Shown here piece by piece: positions 1 through 10,270 of a DNA stretch of 64,000 nucleotides (the stretch's first letter is position 1; each line of letters begins with the position of its first letter). The DNA comes from Pohlia nutans. Its lineage: Eukaryota > Streptophyta > Bryopsida > Bryales > Mniaceae. The notes beneath the pieces were generated by a model. The model was not told the DNA's origin, searched no databases, and saw only the letters and a program-made list of their open reading frames with translations. A program made the position numbers and the translations under genes. The DNA is taken from positions 15,405,811 through 15,469,810 of the forward strand of contig CM040085.1 in the NCBI GenBank assembly GCA_022496805.1. The letters run 5' to 3'.

Positions 1-2666
1 TAAATTATATTTCTAAAGTATAATTTATGCCTAGGGAAGTCACTTTGTGTAAATTAAATATCACTCATAGAGGGGCTGTGAAATAATACAAATATTCCTA
101 TATTACATGTCGTTTTAAGAATATTCTAGGCATATTTTAAGAATGTTTTGGATATGGTATCCAAAATGAATTTATCTAGCCATTTGGGACTATTTTGAAA
201 CTACTTGTTTTTTAACTCATTCAAATTTTATTTCAAATTGAATTAAATGACCCCTTTCCTTTCCTTCATGCATCTTTTAAGATTTTTGTGCACCAACTCC
301 TCCAAGGAGTTATAGAATCGATAAAGTCTTGTACTTTACACAAAATGGAGTGCATTAGTGCCAACAATACATTTTGGGATATATAAAACTCTTCTCACTT
401 TTTATACTCTGAATCTTAGTCACTTGTTAAACTTCTTGTACATAAATGTGTATAACTCAAGTAAATAGACTTCAAATAACAAAACTAATTTTTAAAATGA
501 AAGCTAACTTGATTGTGCAACTTTTTATAGTTAAAAAAAACTCTAATCAAATTATTCTACTATGTACAATTGAGTCCTAAAATTATGATCACAACACACA
601 TTTTCTTATCATTCAACTTGTGTACATTCTTCACAACCTTACTGAAATTTGTACATATTCCATGCATAAAAATTACAAATCACAAAATTCTTTTTAGAGG
701 TGGAAATTGACTTGAACTTTTAACTTTTATTTTTTGAATATTTTATTATTTTTCAAAACAAAATACTTTGTTATATTTAATTGTGCACTAAAATGTATTG
801 AGAAGATAATGTAGTGAGAATTTACATGGATTTACAAGTCCTTATTCTATATCATTTGGAGTTGACTTACAATGAATTTGATTATAGACCGATTGTTTTC
901 TCTTCAATCTACACTCATCCATTTAAAAAAATTAATTCTTGTGAAAGCTAGAAAAAAATTTCCTCATAATTTTCAAAAAATTGGCTTCTAATTTTAAAAT
1001 ATTCAGTGTTGGACTACCGGTACTAACCTCCACTATCATGGGTAGTTTTGGATGTAAAAAAAACACCTCTCTACACATTGATTTCATTAGGTTATATTGA
1101 ATTACATAACTTGATCTTTCACAATTAAAATTTTTTTAATTTTTTTTTTTTAAATCAAAAATATTCTTCATACTTTACTAAGACTTTCACTTTACTATTT
1201 TCAATCATTTTTTTACTTGATCATTTTTCCATTTAGTCTACTTTAGATTTTATTATCTTCTTTGTAAGATGGATTTTTTTCTCAACATAGTAAGGGTTTG
1301 TGTCCATGTGAAACCCAACCAGTTTTTGACTAACGAGTTGGGTGGCATCCATGCTTTATTTTAGAACCCATCCCCCCATAAACCATGTCGGATTGCACTA
1401 CGAGTCTTCAACATTTCTAAAAAAAAGACGGTTTGGAAGACCCGACATTGACTGGTAGGAATGAAGCGAATATCAATTGCACCATGTGTCTTAAAAGCAA
1501 TTTCCAACCAAATTTGTGCACCATTGCAAAGATATTTTTTCAAGTTAAATGTGCCTTCCAAGCAAGCTTTAGTGGCACGATACTTGTTTTGGATACACAC
1601 GTCACTAGTAGAAAGGTGTAGCTACTATTATTGATTGAGGAAATTATGTGTGGACAAGATGGACACGGTTCCACTCAATTTAATGTTTGAAGATATTTTC
1701 TATAGTGGTCACATGTGGTTGACGACAAGTTGGTTGGCACACGAAAACAAGCCCTTAGCCTCGAATTCTTTGATAAGTCCTGCATCATCAAATGAAACTA
1801 CATTACAAATCCAATGTTCATGTAATAGATGCCCTCTATGAAAAGGAGAACTCTTGCCTAGGCAGCAACTCCCAAATCATTCACTTTGGATACAATGTAT
1901 ATAAATATATTTCGAATCGAAAATTAAATTGAACCAAATTGAAATTACAAATGTTTTAAAATCATCCAAAATTAGAATTCCATCCAATTTGATTCAATTT
2001 TCATCCAAAATAGGATGATATTGGTTTTGTTTTGGATGGTTGTTCAATTAATTCATGCACTAACCTCCAATTTGTAGATTTTGCATCTTCTAGATTAGTT
2101 GTAGATTTTAGAAGGTATTTAAATTAAATGGCCGCCTTGAGAATTTTTGGTTTTCTTATGAACAAATAAATTCTTGGTTTTCCTCGTGAATGTATAAGGG
2201 AAGAAATGAGTTAGTGATGGTTTGATTCGCGCATACAAAGGAGTGGTCAAAAATTTAATTATTATAAGTGAATACTATTTAAATCACTCCTATCCATATC
2301 ATCATATTATAACCTATAGAATCTTAAACTTTATGTTTTAATTGAGTCCTAAAATTTATTATAACCTATGTTCATATAGAACCTATCAAATCTTAAACTT
2401 TCTATTCCTCAAATATGCAATTTTGAACAAATGGATGAAATGTATAGATGGATCCACACTTTTTCGTTTTACATCTACTAATGTTGTAGTCAATATTTAC
2501 ACATAAAAGCAAAAAGTCTCTTAAAAAGACATCCATTAATTTCCTTCTTCTACTAACTTAGGTCATCCCCTAAACATCCCCCACCCAAAATTGCCTCATT
2601 TTAGTTATTTTCGTTGATGATCTCTTAATGCTTAAATTTTTTTTTTTTTAACATTCCAACCATTGA
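1..2666. other. AT-rich intergenic DNA, no gene seen
   Basis: Strongly AT-rich sequence with only short open frames that match no family I recognise. I see no convincing splice-linked exons, no RNA gene and no clear transposon termini. Confidence 0.5.
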
Positions 2667-3084
2667 TGGTCATATTTGTTTAGTTGGGACTTCCTATGAA
2701 CCTGGGACTCACTGTTCTAGTCATAGTTATGAAGAAAAAATGAGTCCCAAATTTACGGAATAGTCCCAACTAGACAAATATGACCATATTGTCTATACAA
2801 GTGTTTGTCAAGACGAACAAACACTTTATTCACGCCGGCCTTGAAAGAGGATCGGAGTTTCTATCTATCTATTAACACAAGGTTGCTTTATTCCAATGCA
2901 AAAGTTATAAATTAATTATTCAAAAGAATATTTAAACACTTGTATAGACAATATGGTCATATTTGTCTAGTTGGGACTATTCCGTAAATTTGGGACTCAT
3001 TTTTTCTTCATAACTATGACTAGAACAGTGAGTCCCAGGTTCATAGGAAGTCCCAACTATACGAATATTAAACGAATATGACCA
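2667..3084. repeat. Foldback element with a SINE fragment in its loop
   Basis: The left arm (2667-2806) reappears as its reverse complement at 2934-3084. The outer ends read TGGTCATATT and AATATGACCA, and the inner ends GTGTTT and AAACAC. The right arm carries about 10 extra bases near its outer end. The loop (2807-2933) holds the 3' end of the window's SINE family. Arms of about 140 bp with few differences suggest a hairpin-forming MITE. I cannot assign a superfamily because no target duplication is obvious. Confidence 0.75.
2807..2873 (+). mobile_element. SINE 3'-end fragment with TATC tail
   Basis: The stretch CACTTTATTCACGCCGGCCT followed by a GGAGTTTCTATCTATCTAT tail matches the 3' end of the full SINE at 44774-45132. 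It lies in the loop of the foldback element, so it either inserted into that loop or was captured with it. Confidence 0.7.
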
Positions 3085-4154
3085 TGGGTATTTATTTGTA
3101 TTGAAATGTGGGTACAAACATTCATTCAGTCACCTTATTTGACAATTGTGGTGATGCTCGCACAAACATCATTTGTCATGATTTTTTCATTACAATTGGT
3201 GCTAAAATGAGATTTGCTCTCAAGAACAAGACAAATTGTACTGTACTGTCCTTCTCTTTGTTTTAAATGATACCTCCCCTTCAAAAAATAAAAAATAAAA
3301 AAATTCAGGGAACATATTCATAAGGGAAAAACATACACTTGAGAAGAAGTCCTCTGCTCAATAATTATTTCAGGAATATTTTGTAAGTCTTATAATGAAT
3401 GAAAACTTGAAAAAATGATCTGCCACTTGGAAAATTGGTATAATATATTGTTTGCTATTAATTTAAACTTTGAATCAGTTGAAATTGTGGAAGTCCATGT
3501 TTCATGCTTCAATAAATTATCATCAATAGTAAATGAAGGTAGTGCATCACGTACAAAAGTCATATTTTACGCATTTATCTTGACACTCATTCATCCATGA
3601 TTCACCCTCTTTTTATTCATTCTTGATTGAGTAGTTTTTTCTCCCAGAGTGGCACTTCTTGTGAGATACATTGTTGTGACCGTTATTTAAAACAAACCCA
3701 TGGTGTTCAATAAATACATGCTAAGAGAATCCCGAACCTTCTTTCAATTTCTAAGAAGATTTAAAAAACACTAAATCCAATTTAACTCTTAACCTCCAAA
3801 TTGTTCTTTGATAAATTTGATATTTCCAAAACTGCCACAAAACAAAGCATGTACCGAAATTGTTAGATTTAAGCCAATTAACATATTTCTCTCTATATTT
3901 AACTATAAGTTCTTGTACTTACCTTCTATAACTACTACCTCATCAATTTTCAAGGTTTAATGGCTAGTTTACAACAGAAAAACATTAGGTTGGAGCCCAA
4001 GGAAATGAAGAATTTTGATTGGTGGATAGCCTTGGTACCTAGCTTTTGGGTTAACACCAAGAAAAACTTGAGTTGCAACCCATGTTTCTTATTTCATGGA
4101 TGATAAATATAATTGGAATCCTATATGGCAAAAGTGGATAGTTATTTTCTAAGC
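3085..4154. other. Gene-free AT-rich DNA
   Basis: No coding region, RNA gene or repeat terminus that I can support. The 61-residue open frame at 3415-3600 has no recognisable domain. Confidence 0.45.
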
Positions 4155-4387
4155 TTAAACCTTAACTGTCTAAGCGTCCATTTTTTAAACGATGTACAAA
4201 TTTCATCTACATTTTCTCATCCGTCATTGTACATTAAAATTCACATATGTGTATGGATAGATCTAAAATTCACAATGTACAACTTTTATTTATACATCAA
4301 GTTCAAAATATCCTCTTCATTGCATTTTATAATGCATCTTTGCAAAATTGCTTAATTTGGAGAGGGTTGTAGGCATTTAGGGGTTAA
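4155..4387. mobile_element. TTAA-flanked MITE, subfamily C
   Basis: The left end is degenerate (TTAAACCTTAACTGTC). The right end is intact (GGCATTTAGGGGTTAA). Internal sequence such as GCGTCCATTTTTTAAACGAT and CATCAAGTTCAAAATATCC is shared with the elements at 19315, 37799 and 52225, which defines a subfamily. It carries no protein-coding capacity. Confidence 0.7.
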
Positions 4388-5325
4388 AGAGAGTATTCTT
4401 AAGAAAGGCCATGGCATGGAGCTTCCTATTCTTGAAGGCAAGGAGAGAATTTGGAAAAAATAATTTCAACCAATCATTTATATTAGTTTAATGCTTTTTG
4501 TGGCTACTTAAAAAATTGAGCCCAAGTGCCATTCAGATTCACTACTCTTTAAGCCACAACTCATTTATAACTCCCTTGTTTCATGAATAGTACCCTGCTT
4601 ACAATGCTCTCGGCCAAGAACAAGGTATTACTTGTGTCTTTGGGTTGGAGTCCACATTTTTTGTTTAATTGGCCATAAGTCCTTGTAAAATTAAGATCAT
4701 CACATTCAAGTTGGTTGAAATTTTTTCGAGAATATTTTCCCCCTTTCAAAAAACTTGGACAATGGTGATTTGGAGGGATAGATCTTAATTTCTTATCAAA
4801 AAACTATGGTACTATTAATGTTCCATATTCTAACTTGGTAAGCTAAGTACTACATGAGAGCAAAATTTCATGGTCATTGAAGGTGTTTAACATTTTCAAA
4901 AAAATATTAACTAAGAAGGGGCACGTTTTGGAAGAAAGTATTAAATCGCTAATAAATTTGACATGGAATTGTACACCAAAAGAGAATTGACTTCAAATCA
5001 AGCCTCATATGATATTTCAGCTGAGAGATGCCCAAATTGCCCACAAAATTAAATTCTTCATATTTTTCACTTCACATGTCAGAATGTGATGAATCAAAGT
5101 TTTACGTGTACCTCTAAAATAGATTCTTCTAGGAAAATACTCAAAAAATTTGAATTTTTTTTTGGTAAGATATTTTTTTTCCCAAAGAAGAAAAGAAAAT
5201 ACATTTTAAATCAATACTCCGCAATTCTTTCTTCAAATGCTATGAGACTAATCGTGCCTCAAACTAGTTCATTTTAACATGTTCACAAAATATTTGGCAA
5301 TTTCATAGTAGTATAGTAATACTAA
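4388..5325. other. Gene-free AT-rich DNA
   Basis: Nothing supportable. The open frames at 4561-4749 (-) and 5086-5277 (+) are short, AT-driven and without known motifs. Confidence 0.45.
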
Positions 5326-5465
5326 GAGCTTCGGTCCTTTTTCAAGGCCAATGTGAATAAAGTGTCTGGTCGACCCACTTGTAGTTCGATGTCCACTGGA
5401 TAAAGGACCAGTGGTGAAGAACTACTTCATCCTCTTGAGGGTAGATACTATAGTAATATGTAATC
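5326..5465 (-). mobile_element. Diverged SINE 3' fragment
   Basis: Reverse-strand relative of the 44774 SINE. AATGTGAATAAAGTGTCTGG corresponds to the conserved CACTTTATTCAC block, followed by the counterpart of the GGTGGGCA block and the CTCTTGAGGGTAGATACTAT segment. The TATC tail is lost. Confidence 0.6.
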
Positions 5466-5859
5466 AAGTAACCAAATAACCATGAAACTAAATTACTAAG
5501 TAAGGCTTTTAGGCGTAGATGATTTTGTGTACAGGACTCTTATTTTCTCTTTTGGTTTACACCAAATCAAGTACTCATTGGTTGGTTGTGAGTAGGTGTT
5601 TATCTCAAACCGGGTAAGACGTATTGAAGTATATCAGCTTCAAATTTGTAAGTAAACAATGGTTGTGTTCTCAAACCCTAAAAAGTTGTGAATCCTAATG
5701 CCAAACGTGTAAAAAGCAACAATCAAAACCTAAGAGCTTCAGGCATTGCATTGGTGAAAATAGAATGAACAACCTCCGTAAGAGCTTCGGAGTTCAGAAC
5801 CCTCAAGACATTGCATTGTCGAACATGGAATGAGTGATTCACGATGCGGTGTAAGGATA
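5466..5859. other. Gene-free spacer
   Basis: No gene seen. It holds short repeated phrases built on GAGCTTC near 5730, 5780 and 5790, without a clear tandem structure. Confidence 0.35.
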
Positions 5860-6011
5860 TTAACCCCTAAGTGTCTGTGACTGTATTTTTTTGTAGTGTA
5901 AGAAAATTGGACCCCCTGCTGGGAAGCATCTGTTTGTGAGAAAATGACTTCAGTTTGACACGATCCACATTGTTGATCTTGTAGTGTAGAATAAGGAGTA
6001 CAAGGAGTTAA
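5860..6011. mobile_element. TTAA-flanked MITE, subfamily A (left part, interrupted)
   Basis: It starts TTAACCCCTAAGTGTCTGTG and continues with the subfamily A core (AAAATTGGACCCCCTGCTG, then a segment ending GTTGATCTTGTAGT). That core is shared with copies at 46188, 47176 and 60370. The match stops where the 803-bp TTAA element at 6008 is inserted. The expected right half of subfamily A is not recognisable after 6818, so this copy is truncated or rearranged. Confidence 0.75.
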
Positions 6012-6818
6012 CCCTTTAGTGCCCAGGGTACTGTAGCAGACAGCTCTGGATTTCAGTGGGTTTTTCCACTGTGGTTGAGACTACCAAAAATAGAATGGGT
6101 TAAATTAGAAAGTAACCGTACAATTCTATTCTCAACTCGAGAGCACACATTTTATTAAAATTTGAGAATCATCCGATGGTGGGATCGGAAGATTATAGTA
6201 TGTATTTGAACTATATAATGCACGCTCAAAAACGAGATTTTGGGGGGTGTGTGACTTCAAAGTTAAATAGAATTTGAGGTAAATTTTCAAAAATAAAAGC
6301 AAAGAAGTTCAGCTATGCCCTATGTCAACACCTCTCCGTTGCAATCTTTCATATCAAAAATAGACTCACACATAATTATTGTGAGATTTATAAGTGAAAG
6401 TGACTTGTCCATGTACGGTTTAGGACAAAATTTTATACGTTGAAAATTGACAGGAGTGGGTACATTAGTCAAGATCGGATTACACACACTAATGGAAGAT
6501 GAAGAAGAGAACACAATCCAAAAAAATAAAACAAGATAACAAACTTCCAAACACAAGAAATACTACACAATACATATGTTGTATTTGTAAGTATTTACTG
6601 TATTTTCAAGTATTTGCAGTATTTTTGCGTTTTGTTGATAGGTATTTTGATAGTTGTACAATTCCAAATTGAAAATTTCTTTTTCTGGAAGGTGCGTAAT
6701 GTATGTGCGCAAATCTGAACTTCAAAACTGAAGTTCCAATTCTTCACGGATTCTCTGCTATTTGCATTTCGGACGTTGTAGTGACCATAATGTGGTTTGC
6801 TGGGCACTAAAGGGTTAA
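6008..6818 (-). mobile_element. 803-bp TTAA (piggyBac-like) element, copy 1
   Basis: Bounded by TTAA on both sides (6008-6011 and 6815-6818). The termini read CCCTTTAGTGCCCAG on both strands. The internal 803 bp are the reverse complement of the copy at 9126-9936: same length, and no difference in the stretches I compared, including two open frames of 78 and 70+ codons. The open frames show no transposase motif, so this is most likely a non-autonomous element. It sits inside a subfamily A element, which makes the TTAA duplication visible. Confidence 0.88.
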
Positions 6819-7225
6819 AGCTTGTACCATGTATGAGTTGTGAGTCATAGAAGTTCAGTCTTAGCCAATTTGCTGAAGAGGAATAGGTCGTGATGATTTG
6901 CCTCTTTCAGGTCTATTTGTAAACTTTGTGGAGTTCACTCTGACATGCTTTTGAACTAAATCATGCTCTTGAACTTCTTCCAGTTAGTTGGAATTCGTAG
7001 GTTAAAGTTTTTTAATTTTTATGTAAGCTACCTTTTGGGTACATAATCGATAATGCTTGAATTTTGATGTATTTTGGTGTATTTTCTAAAATTGTGAGTA
7101 TTTTATGAAATTTGGTGAATTTTTTGAATTTTTTATTATTTTACACGTGGATGTGGCCACAAGTTGCCACATGGACCCATGTAGCACACTCCTAGAACAA
7201 ATTAATTAATTGGAAAACCACATCG
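6819..7225. other. Gene-free spacer
   Basis: AT-rich, with repeated GTATTTT/GAATTTTTT phrases near 7070-7140. No gene or element terminus that I can support. Confidence 0.4.
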
Positions 7226-7405
7226 ATGATACAATGTACCTACTATGACACTATGACCCCTAACATGATAACTATACGTGATTTGGTACTGTTGAGTGAG
7301 CTATTGAAGGCAAGAATGTTTGAACAATCAGCTGGCCTCGTCCCAAATCTGCGACTAGTGTTTAATGTGATAACAAAAAAAATAGTGGTCTTAACCATTT
7401 TCAAT
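7226..7405 (-). mobile_element. LINE 3'-tail remnant
   Basis: The reverse strand (GGTTAAGACCACTATTTTTT, then TTAAACACTAG and a TTTGGGACGAGG segment) matches the untranslated stretch after the degraded LINE at 40315-40860 at roughly 70 percent by eye. The 81-residue open frame here is therefore probably LINE-tail sequence, not a gene. Confidence 0.5.
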
Positions 7406-7903
7406 TTTTTTTTTCTTTTAAATTTTATTAAGGTGGATTTAGATTTATTGATAAATGTTGGTTGCTTTTAAAAAGATAAAAAAAATATAGAGAAGATAGA
7501 CATGGCATGGTATATGGTGATCAAGGTGTTAATTTTTTAAAAGGTATTTCTAATGGATGTTTCAGGGAGGAAGGGGGAGATAAATCTAGAGATCCCTTCC
7601 TCGGCCACGAGGTTCATCAATCATATTATACATCATCACATGGGTAGATGGACAAGACAAATCCTTATAGAATATATATTTTAATTATTAAAATATACAT
7701 TCACTTAGTATATTGAAATAGATATACAAGTGAATGTATGTTTTAAACGTATATTTAAAAAATAAACTATTGATGCTATAGGTCCAAATGCTATAACCAT
7801 GTTTCTTCATGTTATTTATTGATGCCATGGGGTCCAAAAGTCATAACCATATTTCATTTCATCTCTTTTTCAACTTTATATGAAAAAAATTTCAACCACA
7901 ATA
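7406..7903. other. Gene-free spacer
   Basis: AT-rich. A short inverted pair around 7680-7750 (TATACATTCACTTAGTATAT and ATATACAAGTGAATGTAT) can fold. No gene seen. Confidence 0.4.
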
Positions 7904-8225
7904 GAGTTAACCAAAAAGAGTGTTTCAAAGTGGAACTCACCTCATACTCACCTTCAACTTGTTTTTAGTTCAAAAAGATGGCAAACTATTAGTTTATGGT
8001 AAGTTGAAGAATACTCTAAAGCAAGACCTTGCACCGCCCATGGGAATTGAACTTGTGACCTCCCCAATATTAGAGGGAGTTCCCATAAGTTCTTCCAAGC
8101 CTATGGCTCTATTCATGAAGGGACCAAGGGACTATTCATGTATAAGTCGTGTCAGAAATCGCTTATATAAGATTGTTGACCCCGCATAGACTCTGTAGAG
8201 AGCCCTTCTTGTTTTCGGTTAACTC
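7904..8225. mobile_element. MITE-like element with GAGTTAACC ends
   Basis: The ends GAGTTAACC(A/G)AAAAG and TTTTCGGTTAACTC match the terminal repeats of the 310-bp element at 48939-49248, but the interiors differ. The reverse strand contains a tRNA B-box-like motif (AAGTTCAATTCCC, near 8042-8054), so the interior may include a decayed tRNA-derived sequence. The 89-residue open frame at 7920-8189 is not recognisable. Confidence 0.45.
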
Positions 8226-8679
8226 AAATCGCTTGTCCCAATGTTATTTTTGACCAATTCAACTTAGAGCATTTATACCCATGCACGTTAGAGCCGACTC
8301 ATTGAAATTATTCATCTACATTTGAAGAGCCCTTGCACCTACTGATTTAGTTGGTTCACACTTCCTGCAACAAACAAATGACTGCAGATTTCCACCAGCA
8401 GGAGTAGGCCACAATAACAGTGACGTGAAAATCAGGGCTCGTCTTTTCATGTTTTAAGTCAGTTTTTGGCTCCTCCAGCAGTACATGTGAATGGGCCTAC
8501 TCTCCAACCCTTGCACGGTCCTCATACATAAAAAATGCACATCAAATAGTCAATAGACCAATCACAAGCAAAATGTGTGGATATAGTCAACTAAACAGTG
8601 ATTTGAAGGGCCATTTCTTAACACGAAAGGATTGAAAGTCAAGAGGCATTTATGAAAGGCCCTTAGCACTTTTCATCTA
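8226..8679. other. Gene-free spacer
   Basis: No coding region or repeat family identified. Confidence 0.4.
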
Positions 8680-9079
8680 AGGTTGGATGTCCTAAAACCA
8701 CCACCTCCCCCAATTATGACATGTAGAGTTTTCTTGGGGCCACTACAGTTGGAGATCCAAAACCACCAATTTCACTATTCAAGTAAACCAATGGCATGCC
8801 AAGCATTGCGAAGAAGTAATTGATGGTTTTGGGTATCATTATGAGTGAAAATTAGTACCACATGGTGTGAACATGGGGAAACCTAAAGGTCTGGTTTGGA
8901 TCACGAAGTTCTTTTTACTTCAAAAATTTGTATCAATTTGAATATTGGGAATTAAATTGCGAAAATTTGTGCATTTCGTGAGAAATCTTCTTCCAAATGA
9001 CCAAAAAATATTTCTCATAAATAACCTTGTTAAAATGAGGCCATATTTCTTAAGTTGGTGGTTTTAGGACACTCAACCT
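8680..9079. mobile_element. TA-flanked MITE with AGGT(A/T)GG termini, 400 bp
   Basis: The termini AGGTTGGATGTCCTAAAACC and GGTTTTAGGACACTCAACCT are near-perfect inverted repeats, with TA on each side. The same element occurs in the opposite orientation at 20790-21192 (403 bp) and shares its full interior. A TA target and MITE size recall Stowaway/mariner-like elements, but the terminal bases are not the canonical Stowaway ones. Confidence 0.8.
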
Positions 9080-9125
9080 TAGTTCTTGAGTGTGAGAGAC
9101 TCTGAGGGCATGGGTGGCCATGTTC

Positions 9126-9936
9126 TTAACCCTTTAGTGCCCAGCAAACCACATTATGGTCACTACAACGTCCGAAATGCAAATAGCAGAGAATCCGTGA
9201 AGAATTGGAACTTCAGTTTTGAAGTTCAGATTTGCGCACATACATTACGCACCTTCCAGAAAAAGAAATTTTCAATTTGGAATTGTACAACTATCAAAAT
9301 ACCTATCAACAAAACGCAAAAATACTGCAAATACTTGAAAATACAGTAAATACTTACAAATACAACATATGTATTGTGTAGTATTTCTTGTGTTTGGAAG
9401 TTTGTTATCTTGTTTTATTTTTTTGGATTGTGTTCTCTTCTTCATCTTCCATTAGTGTGTGTAATCCGATCTTGACTAATGTACCCACTCCTGTCAATTT
9501 TCAACGTATAAAATTTTGTCCTAAACCGTACATGGACAAGTCACTTTCACTTATAAATCTCACAATAATTATGTGTGAGTCTATTTTTGATATGAAAGAT
9601 TGCAACGGAGAGGTGTTGACATAGGGCATAGCTGAACTTCTTTGCTTTTATTTTTGAAAATTTACCTCAAATTCTATTTAACTTTGAAGTCACACACCCC
9701 CCAAAATCTCGTTTTTGAGCGTGCATTATATAGTTCAAATACATACTATAATCTTCCGATCCCACCATCGGATGATTCTCAAATTTTAATAAAATGTGTG
9801 CTCTCGAGTTGAGAATAGAATTGTACGGTTACTTTCTAATTTAACCCATTCTATTTTTGGTAGTCTCAACCACAGTGGAAAAACCCACTGAAATCCAGAG
9901 CTGTCTGCTACAGTACCCTGGGCACTAAAGGGTTAA
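9126..9936 (+). mobile_element. 803-bp TTAA (piggyBac-like) element, copy 2
   Basis: Mirror copy of 6008-6818, with TTAA at 9126-9129 and 9933-9936 and a CCCTTTAGTGCCCAG inverted terminal repeat. The internal length is again exactly 803 bp. It ends about 335 bp before the GARS start codon, so it lies in that gene's promoter region and may influence its expression (inference). Confidence 0.88.
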
Positions 9937-10270
9937 TAATGGGAACCATGCTGGATGCGTATTCGGATGATTTTAGGTTGGGACAGACAGGAAGGATCAC
10001 CCAAAAACATTCGGTACTATCACAAAGCTTATCAGAGCCTTATCAGGACCCAGTCGCCAATTCTTATCTAGCAGAACCCCAATTAGGGTTTAGCGCAAGC
10101 TCTGCAGCTGTTGCTCTGTCTCTCTCTCCTAATCTGTTGCGCCCGATCTCCCCATCGGATCGGCGTGTTCAATTCCGATCTATCTGTTGCGCAATTCACC
10201 GCCTCGATCGACTCTGCAAAAAGAATTCGCCAGTCGTCGGTTTTGCTTTCCGAAAAAGTTGAGATCGGCT
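9937..10270 (+). promoter_or_regulatory. GARS promoter-proximal region and 5' leader
   Basis: GC content rises after about 10080. Open frames here start with non-ATG codons and are not supported as coding. The region holds a telo-box-like motif at 10083-10091 and ends at the ATG at 10271. I cannot fix the transcription start from sequence alone. Confidence 0.45.
10083..10091 (-). promoter_or_regulatory. Telo-box-like motif
   Basis: TTAGGGTTT, the reverse complement of AAACCCTAA. Telo-boxes are known near the transcription starts of plant genes for translation and nucleotide metabolism. The same motif appears in the WNK and SP1 leaders here. Confidence 0.45.

Noticed and set aside
6320..6556. 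78-codon open frame duplicated exactly at 9388-9624 as a conserved protein
   Set aside because: Its identity comes from the recent duplication of the whole 803-bp element. The sequence has no transposase or other motif, and non-coding flanks are equally identical.
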